From Coix lacryma-jobi var. lacryma-jobi (taxonomy: Eukaryota; Streptophyta; Magnoliopsida; Poales; Poaceae): 64,000 bases of DNA. A model generated the notes under the pieces. The model was not told the DNA's origin. It saw only the letters and a list, made by a program, of their open reading frames with translations, and did no database searches. Location of the stretch: positions 77,752,706 through 77,816,705 of the forward strand of contig CM019831.1 in assembly GCA_009763385.1 (NCBI GenBank). The letters are read 5' to 3'. Positions 58,101 to 64,000 of this stretch are shown piece by piece. The translations under genes were made by a program, and so were the position numbers. Position 1 is the stretch's first letter, and the number at the start of each line of letters is the position of its first letter.

Positions 58101-59311
58101 CTAGGTATTTGATCCGTACCTAGTCAACAGCGAGGAAAGGTTGTCCGAGCGTACGGTGGCGTCATGTTGTAGTCCGGGACTCAACAGTTGACACCGGCCG
58201 GGACAGGGTTGAAAAACCGACAGAACCTGTACTCTTGGGTTAGAGTCCCGAGGTGCTTGTTGCTGGCGGAAAAATTTAGGGACCATCCGTATGGGGCCTG
58301 CTGGTCAAGACTTGCAACTATTCACATACTTCGGAAAGCTCTGGCTCCGAGGAATCCTTTATTGGACCGACAACCGCGCACTGGGAGTGGAGAGATGGCG
58401 GAAGTAGCATGTACCCACGTGGTCGTCGTACCTGGATAGGAGTGGTGTACTGTACTTCCGGGTGGCATAGGACCGGGCCCAATCTTGGAGGAATCGTGGT
58501 AGACGAGTTGGCATATGCAAGCTTGGGTGCTACATATGCAGTGTGGATAGGGATCCTCAGCTGGGTATTATTTATCCGGATTAACGTTGCTCCTCGGTTA
58601 TGGAGACTTGGTCACTGACTGTCAACGGAGAGTGGTTCTCAACTAGGTATGTTTTGAAAAGTAAAATGAATCATGAACAATGAAGAATTGAGGAATACTT
58701 GAATCTTTCCAAAAATAGAACAAGGTTTGCAAAACGCTTTTCTGCAAAATACTTGATATTGCTTAAGCCTTACCTTGACTACCCTAAGCCTCTCATTCCT
58801 GAGTCTTCTCCCCTTTTCTTTAGTCGGGTAAGTCTTGTTGAGTACCCTAGTACTCAGGGTTTGTTACCCATGTTGCAGGTATGACTGAGTCCCCGATGTG
58901 TCTTGCACCCTGCTGCATGACCATCGTCCAGGAAGAGGCCGATGAGGCCGAAGAATAGTTGTGCACCCTCGGGCTGGGTGTTTGCAAGTATCTTTATTTC
59001 GTTGTACTCCGCTACGCTGCCTATTTCTATTTCCAATTTCTATTATCCGAACTTGGTTTGTAATAACTGCACCTTTAATCTTATTTGGAAACTCGGTTTG
59101 TAAAACTAATGTTATTTAAGTCTTCCGTTCTGTATTCCGATGTTATTTGTAAAAGTATCCAATTATTGTAACCGAATGGTGAGATGATCCTGCGGACAAT
59201 GGGCGCTGATGCAGCCCGGTGACGAACAGTCTTAATCACACGGAACATCAGTTCGGCTGTCAGTGGATGACAGGGACCGGTGGGCCATGGGATTAGGGTC
59301 GTTACGTTACA
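55107..59311 (+). repeat. Right LTR of the chromovirus (4205 bp)
   Basis: It parallels the left LTR throughout and is 48 bp shorter, mainly because one 49-bp minisatellite unit is missing. It ends GTTACGTTACA at 59311, followed by the TSD GAGGC. Confidence 0.94.
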
Positions 59312-59316
59312 GAGGC

Positions 59317-59594
59317 CTCCTCGCTCACAAGACACTCCTCGCTCTCAAGACACTCCTCGCCCATGGGGTAGAGGAAGGCAACATCGAAGGACGCCGTTGG
59401 ACGAGCTCATCGACAACATGGGTGCGATGAACATCGAACAAGAGGCAACATTGCTTCTTGCACAACAAAACGCCCAACCTGCGGGCCATTCAAGAAGAAG
59501 AAGCACGACGTTGGGCCAGGTGGTACCAGTATTATCCACCACCACAGTAGGCAAGAACCAAGCTTGGGGGAGATCCTCTCCCCCACCAAGGTAA
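59317..59594 (+). pseudogene. Athila-ORF1-like protein gene, C-terminal part
   Basis: This is the continuation of the 43979 frame after the chromovirus. It begins with a duplicated PRSQDT motif, then LDELIDNMGAMNIEQEATLLLAQQNAQ, and ends at a TAA at 59592-59594. The frame agrees with the left part when one TSD copy is discounted. The whole protein would be about 480 residues. Confidence 0.7.
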
Positions 59595-60941
59595 GTCCTG
59601 TATCTTATGTTATTTACGTTTCAATTAGTTTTCTCATTGCATTTAAAAAAATATATATATACCAAAAATATTTGCTTAGTATTCCCCTTAACACATATGT
59701 CTCATATATGTCTATCTTCCCCATGGAAATGATGACCAGTTGCCTTGCTAATGTTTCTCTAGTGCCTAGTTTACAACTTAGTATTTCTCTAAGTATGGAT
59801 TACTTAGCTCATTTAAACCATCATGAACCTGAAAACTTTTGGGGTTGCAAGTGCTAGAACTAAGTCTAAGTTGTTGGGAGACATGATATAGTAAGACAAG
59901 AGCTGCTATAATATTGTTCTAAGCATGATAGATTATCGGAGAATTTATTCTTAAAATGATCAAAATCTTAATTGTTCCTCAATGGTGATAAATTCCTACC
60001 ACAGCCATATATGTTTTACATGTTTACAAACCTTCTACATAGGCTATTTGCTTTGTATTGAGTGTTGTCAAGTCTTGTTGACCCTTGTTAAGAGACTTTT
60101 CATGCTCCTAAGATCAAGATCACGTACACACCTCAAATACATGTTGCTTCTACACTGGAAGTACGCAAAAACATGCCTTTCATTTCCACCAAATAGGTTG
60201 CTTCATACTCCAAGTGTTAGGAAATCTCTCTCAATTATTTAGTAGATGAGACTCAAAAGGCTAGGCAAAATAAAGATGAAAAAAAAGAGATGGACAAGTG
60301 AAAGTCCATGAAAAAAAAAGAAAAAAAATGCTAGCCATGTCTCATTAGAAAAGAGAGAAAAAAAAAGAAAAAGAAAATAGAGAGATAGATCTTATCAAAT
60401 AAACAAGCAATCTAGTCCATCATGCACCACACACTTGCACATCTTGATCTGGGAGTATGACACTTCTCTTCAAGGATCCGAGCATTGACTTCGCAACAAA
60501 ATGCAAGTAAGTATGCCATCTCCTTTCATCTCTACCTTGTGCTACACATAAGCCTGTTTAGAAGTAGGATGAAATAAAGAAGGCAACACTTATCATATGC
60601 CTTGGTGAGGAATGATACACCATTTGAGCGACATGAGAGAACCACATGAGGAACATTAAGTCTTTCTTTTGAAAAATATTGCAAAACCTCTGGTACGAAA
60701 CTTGCTAAAAACAAGAAAGTTAGTGCTCAAGTCAAACTGTTCTATCTTTCAACCACCTAAGACAAAGGAAAAGCCATAAGCCCCATAGAGTACTAAGGTA
60801 ATATGGGTGATTTGCATAGCTAATTTTTCCATTCAAAGAGAAGAACTTTGTTGTGCACATGGAACTCTTGAAATATGATGCATAGTAACAATACTGATCC
60901 ACCGAGGCCAAGTTTGATTGTTTGCTCGGGACGAGCAAAGG
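59595..60941 (+). other. Noncoding 3' internal region of the Athila/Tat-like element
   Basis: No gene. A purine-rich stretch at 60270-60395 (AAAAAGAAAAAAAA, then GAAAAAGAAAATAGAGAG) parallels the pyrimidine tract of the minus-strand relative at 20.2-20.4 kb. Near the end GGGACGAGCAAAGGTTAAGC is shared with that relative. Confidence 0.65.
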
Positions 60942-60958
60942 TTAAGCTTGGGGGAACT
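60942..60958 (+). promoter_or_regulatory. Polypurine tract of the Athila/Tat-like element
   Basis: AAGCTTGGGGGAACT precedes TGTTGACGG, the start of the right LTR. Confidence 0.8.
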
Positions 60959-62968
60959 TGTTGACGGAAGTTATAGCATGTTTTACCGTATCAAAATACC
61001 GTCAACAGGCCTCGGTTTGAAGGAAGAATAGCATATCATGAGCATATTTATCACTAATAAGTTCCACTTGTACTCTTAGCTTGTGAACTCGTAGGAGATG
61101 GCAAAATGAACAAAATGAGGCCAGGTGGGCCCACCAAGGGGGTCGGGCGACCCCACCTTTGGGCCACCTCGGCCATGGTGACATGGCATGATCCAAGAGA
61201 AGCATGTTCAAGCCAATATCAACCATTGGATCAAGCATGTGCTTTTGCTCAATGGTGCAAGATGAGAAGCACATGGATTCATGGGTCCACACCGAAAACC
61301 AAATGCAACCAACTTCACAAGACTTGCTCCATGACATGTGGGGTCACCAAGGGAGAGAAGAAGGTGGGCTAGCCCTGTCATAGGGGGGTCGGCCGACCCC
61401 CCCTTGGTGGGACCCAACAACACTATTCATCAGGATGACATCAGTACCTTCTAGAAGGTGTACCCCGGGCCCACATGTCAGGGACAGGGGTCGGCCGACC
61501 CCATGGTAACCCTCATCCAAGTCGGTGGCAAAGTGCATGTTTCACACGTGAAGAATATCCAAGCCATTCATCCAAGTCGGTTGTCATGGCGGTGGATCCA
61601 AGGGTGAACAGAGGTGGATCACGCGGATCGCTGACGTGGCACCGGAGTAGCCCCTACTCCACCTCCACTACAAATAGAGGCCTCTACCCTCTCATTCACA
61701 TATCTCACATATCTCACAACACATATCTCCACTCTCATGTGAGACCAAGCAAGAGTAGTAGTAGTTAGTCTAGAGTGGGAGTTAGAGTTGAGTCGGGCGA
61801 AGCTCGGGTCTCCAGAGTCATCTTCTGGGAGTCTAGTATAGCCCTTGTATCTTTCTTCTTTTGTAAGACTTTATTTATTTAATATATTATTCTTTCTTTA
61901 CTTTACTTTGCATTTACTTAAGTATTTACTTTCCAAGTATTTATTTAAGTATTTACTTAGTGCAAGTCTATATTTATATAGTCTTGTTGTGTGCTTATCT
62001 TAGTTCTATAGTTGTCTTAGTTAGATTGATTTCCTTTAAATAGCTTCTTGTGTGTGCGTCATCGCCCTATCTTAGGATAGGGGCTTTAGCTATTTTGATC
62101 GATAGCTGAAGGTGTAGATAAATGTGAGCATGGTGCTCATACTTCATCTTATCTTTGACTACCGCTGGCTTGCACGGACAGTAGGGGCGCATGGGCAAAA
62201 GGTGACAGATTTTGCCTGGCCACCTAGATCCCCTCACATGAACCAAGGCTAGTTCTTGAAAGGTGAGGCGTCCATAAGCCAAATATCCGCTTGAGTACTG
62301 GGTTAGGTGAACAACCTTCTATCGCTTTACTCTCTCGTTTATCCCTCTCACACAAGTAGCAAGGCATCAATCTAGTCAAGTCATCTATTTAATTAGGATT
62401 AGTTCATAGGAGTAAAGGTAGAAACATAGGAGTACTTTATACTCACTCGTTGTCCTCCCACCTAGCTAACTCTACTAAAGCTATCTTTCATATCATATAC
62501 TCTTTGCTTAATTTATTTATCTTATCTATCTATCCTCCATTATATCCACTTATACCCTTTTCCTTCTCTAATTGATAATAGATTATAGTAAGACTAAAGG
62601 ATCTATCTTTCCTCTCTCTACATCTTTCCTAGCTTGCTTTCCTTTGGGATAAAATAAATAACGATACCTTGGAATACTCCCAGGTGAAGTGCTACATCGG
62701 TATTTTCTGTGCGCTTGCGGAACTATCCAATAGTCAATAGTTTTACCAACAAGCATTTCTGGCGCCGTTGCTCCGGTTAGGCTCCATAGTCTAGTTCTAG
62801 TGGTTGCGCTAAGAAGTGTCAACAAGCGTTTCTGGCGCCGTTGCTAGGGATAGATTAAAACTCTATTCTTAGTAGCGACGCTAAGAAATACCAACAAGCA
62901 TTTCTGGCGCCGTTGCCGGGGATAGATTAAAACTCTATTCTTAGTAGTGACGCTAAGAAATACCAACA
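60959..62968 (+). repeat. Right LTR of the Athila/Tat-like element (2010 bp)
   Basis: It matches 38711-40719 with few differences. It includes the three internal PBS-like units (62760, 62833, 62905) and the GGTCGGCCGACC palindromes near 61140, 61384 and 61490. The TATA box is changed to TACAAATA at 61669. Confidence 0.92.
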
Positions 62969-63136
62969 GCGGTTATTCTGCTTTAACCGCAGCGGGCGGA
63001 TTAAGTTGCCCACTGCGGTTACCCTTCGGTGGCCGACGCAACGTGGTTGGCCACCGAATAACCGTGGCGGGCCAATAGAGTGCCCGCTATGGAGGCCTTT
63101 TAGGCAACGCTAAGCAAGTTCCTTTTTGTAGTAGTG
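62969..63136 (-). repeat. CACTA 5' terminus and outer subterminal repeats
   Basis: The terminus reads CACTACTACAAAAAGG on the minus strand, ending at 63136. Inside it lie GCGGTTA...ACCGCAGCGGGC units and a separate inverted repeat with arms TTCGGTGGCC and GGCCACCGAA (63024-63058). Confidence 0.85.
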
Positions 63137-63220
63137 TTTACAACTAGATGAACTAGAACTAGGACTAGAAGTACTAGAACTTGAATTAGAACTAGAACTA
63201 GAACTAAATCAACTAGAGGG
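63137..63220. repeat. AACTAG-type microsatellite next to the CACTA end
   Basis: Degenerate repeats of GAACTA/ACTAGA run across this stretch of the CACTA target sequence. Confidence 0.7.
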
Positions 63221-64000
63221 ATCTCTAATTCTACTTGAAACCCAAGTTTTTGATATGTAGATGAATAATAAAGACGAATATGGAGATGCCTTCCCAGGGG
63301 GGTCCGGGTCTAGTTTTATAGCCCCTAAGGATGACCCGCAGCCCTCGGATCAAACTGACCTTGAACAAGGGTTGAGATGCGTCGAGGAGGTCGATTAGGG
63401 CATGCTCCACAAAAATGGACTGAGGGGCTTCCTGGCCCAGGCTGATGGCCGGCCTGGGGGTGGTACCGTCTGGCCCCACCTGTCAGCCACTTTGCCTCTC
63501 CTTTGTCGTGGTGTCTTCTGGAACCTCCCTTGTTGCCCTAACATGACTTTCCATCTTTTTGCACGATTCATCGTGTTGGAGTAGGACTCTACCTCTTTCC
63601 ATCTACTGGAAAACTCCCTGGAAAACAGTAATTCGCCAAAGCTATTGGATCTGTCAGTTTAGCCCTTGAATTATGGTGCTTGGTGATTACTCCAGGTTGT
63701 TCTAGAAGCTTCCAAGTCGTATCCAACAAGGACTCTCTCGTCGGGACTCCAAATGTAGCAAACCATATGTCTGTTTAGGTCATCTCGACGAGCTCTTCGC
63801 AATGGTGTGCTCTATTTCTGAGATACTTTTATATGGTGAAATATTGATAACCCTGCAAAACAAGTGAGAACAACACAACTCGTGGAACTTGTTAGAATCA
63901 AACCCTACAACTATGCATTATGGTTTATTTCATATCATTTTATGCATTAACTTACTACTTAAAATACTAAGATAGAAATAAGGACATACCTGAATCATGA
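63221..64000 (-). other. Flanking sequence, possibly an LTR of another retrotransposon
   Basis: On the minus strand a TATAAAAC lies at about 63314-63321, with a GC-rich region upstream and an AGTTCTAGTTCTAG leader-like repeat downstream. This looks like an LTR promoter and leader, but no end or second copy is in the window. The open frames 63231-63479 and 63402-63584 show no domain. Confidence 0.35.

Larger units (their letters stand above)
45135..59311 (+). mobile_element. Chromovirus (Ty3/gypsy, chromodomain-bearing), near-complete, 14.2 kb
   Basis: The LTRs are 45135-49387 and 55107-59311, TGTAACACC...GTTACA, with TSD GAGGC (45130-45134 and 59312-59316). Met-tRNA PBS at 49391, an upstream ORF at 49727, gag-pol at 50587-55035 and a polypurine tract at 55091-55106. 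The LTR copies differ by few substitutions, so the insertion is relatively recent. It disrupts the second ORF of the Athila/Tat-like element. Confidence 0.95.
38711..62968 (+). mobile_element. Athila/Tat-like gypsy element with gag-protease and Athila-ORF1-like gene, no RT
   Basis: The LTRs are 38711-40719 and 60959-62968, both TGTTGACGG...CCAACA, with TSD GCGGT (38706-38710 and 62969-62973). The PBS is of the GGCGCCGTTGCC type used by Athila/Tat elements. A gag-protease ORF and a second ORF are present, with no RT, RNase H or integrase in the internal sequence. A complete chromovirus (45135-59311) is nested in the second ORF. Without that insert the element is about 10.1 kb. Confidence 0.9.
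29665..63136 (-). mobile_element. CACTA (En/Spm-type) DNA transposon, minus orientation, heavily interrupted
   Basis: The 5' terminus on the minus strand begins CACTACTACAAAAAGG (63136-63121). Subterminal repeats follow (62969-63095, continuing at 38583-38710 after the Athila-like insert), then TNP2 (38188-34060), an internal copy of the subterminal-type repeats (33621-33745) and a TNP1-like gene (30838-29665). The left terminus is not in the window because Sirevirus element 3 interrupts TNP1 at 29664/29665. Without inserts the visible part is about 8.7 kb. Confidence 0.85.

Noticed and set aside
63231..63479. 82-codon minus frame at the right edge
   Set aside because: It spans a TATA-like LTR promoter region and has no domain.

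Overview
The window is plant nuclear DNA, most likely from a panicoid grass (inference). It consists almost entirely of nested transposable elements and I found no host gene. The case for a grass rests on the mix of elements: Sirevirus-type Ty1/copia elements with 2-kb LTRs and clustered polypurine tracts, a chromovirus (Ty3/gypsy with a C-terminal chromodomain) with 4.2-kb LTRs, Athila/Tat-like gypsy elements, an En/Spm-type CACTA transposon and hAT-like inserts.

The nesting can be read from target-site duplications (TSDs) and broken reading frames. The oldest layer is a CACTA transposon on the minus strand. Its 5' terminus is at 63136, its TNP2 gene at about 34060-38190 and its TNP1-like gene at 29665-30838. 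A 546-bp hAT-type element (35606-36151, TSD TCCAGTAG) lies in TNP2. An Athila/Tat-like element (38711-62968, TSD GCGGT) lies in the 5' subterminal repeats. That element carries gag-protease and an Athila-ORF1-like protein but no visible reverse transcriptase or integrase, and its second gene was split by a chromovirus (45135-59311, TSD GAGGC). The chromovirus has an uninterrupted 1482-codon gag-pol and a separate upstream ORF.

On the left, TNP1 is cut at 29664/29665 by the 3' end of a Sirevirus LTR (element 3, plus strand). That LTR is interrupted at 29229/29230 by an inverted Sirevirus (element 2, LTR 26565-29229). Element 2's gag is split by a 6.2-kb chromovirus-like solo LTR in the minus orientation (12692-17622 plus 25253-26486, TSD CACAC). 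The solo LTR was itself hit next to its TATA box by a second Athila/Tat-like non-autonomous element (17623-25247, minus, TSD GCGCG). Element 2 also received the plus-strand Sirevirus that opens the window (element 1, 1-10814, left LTR cut by the window edge, coding region full of stops and frameshifts).

The most striking observation is the small ORF upstream of gag-pol in the chromovirus (49727-50329). Its N-terminus copies the histone H3 tail, including the ARKST segment around Lys9, and is followed by a predicted coiled coil and an acidic C-terminus. The same element's polyprotein ends in a chromodomain. Other notable structures are an array of six hairpins with compensating stem changes in the Sirevirus U3, PBS-like sequences repeated every 72-73 bp inside the Athila-like LTR, repeated GGTCGGCCGACC-type palindromes in that element, and a second subterminal-repeat cluster at an internal CACTA promoter.
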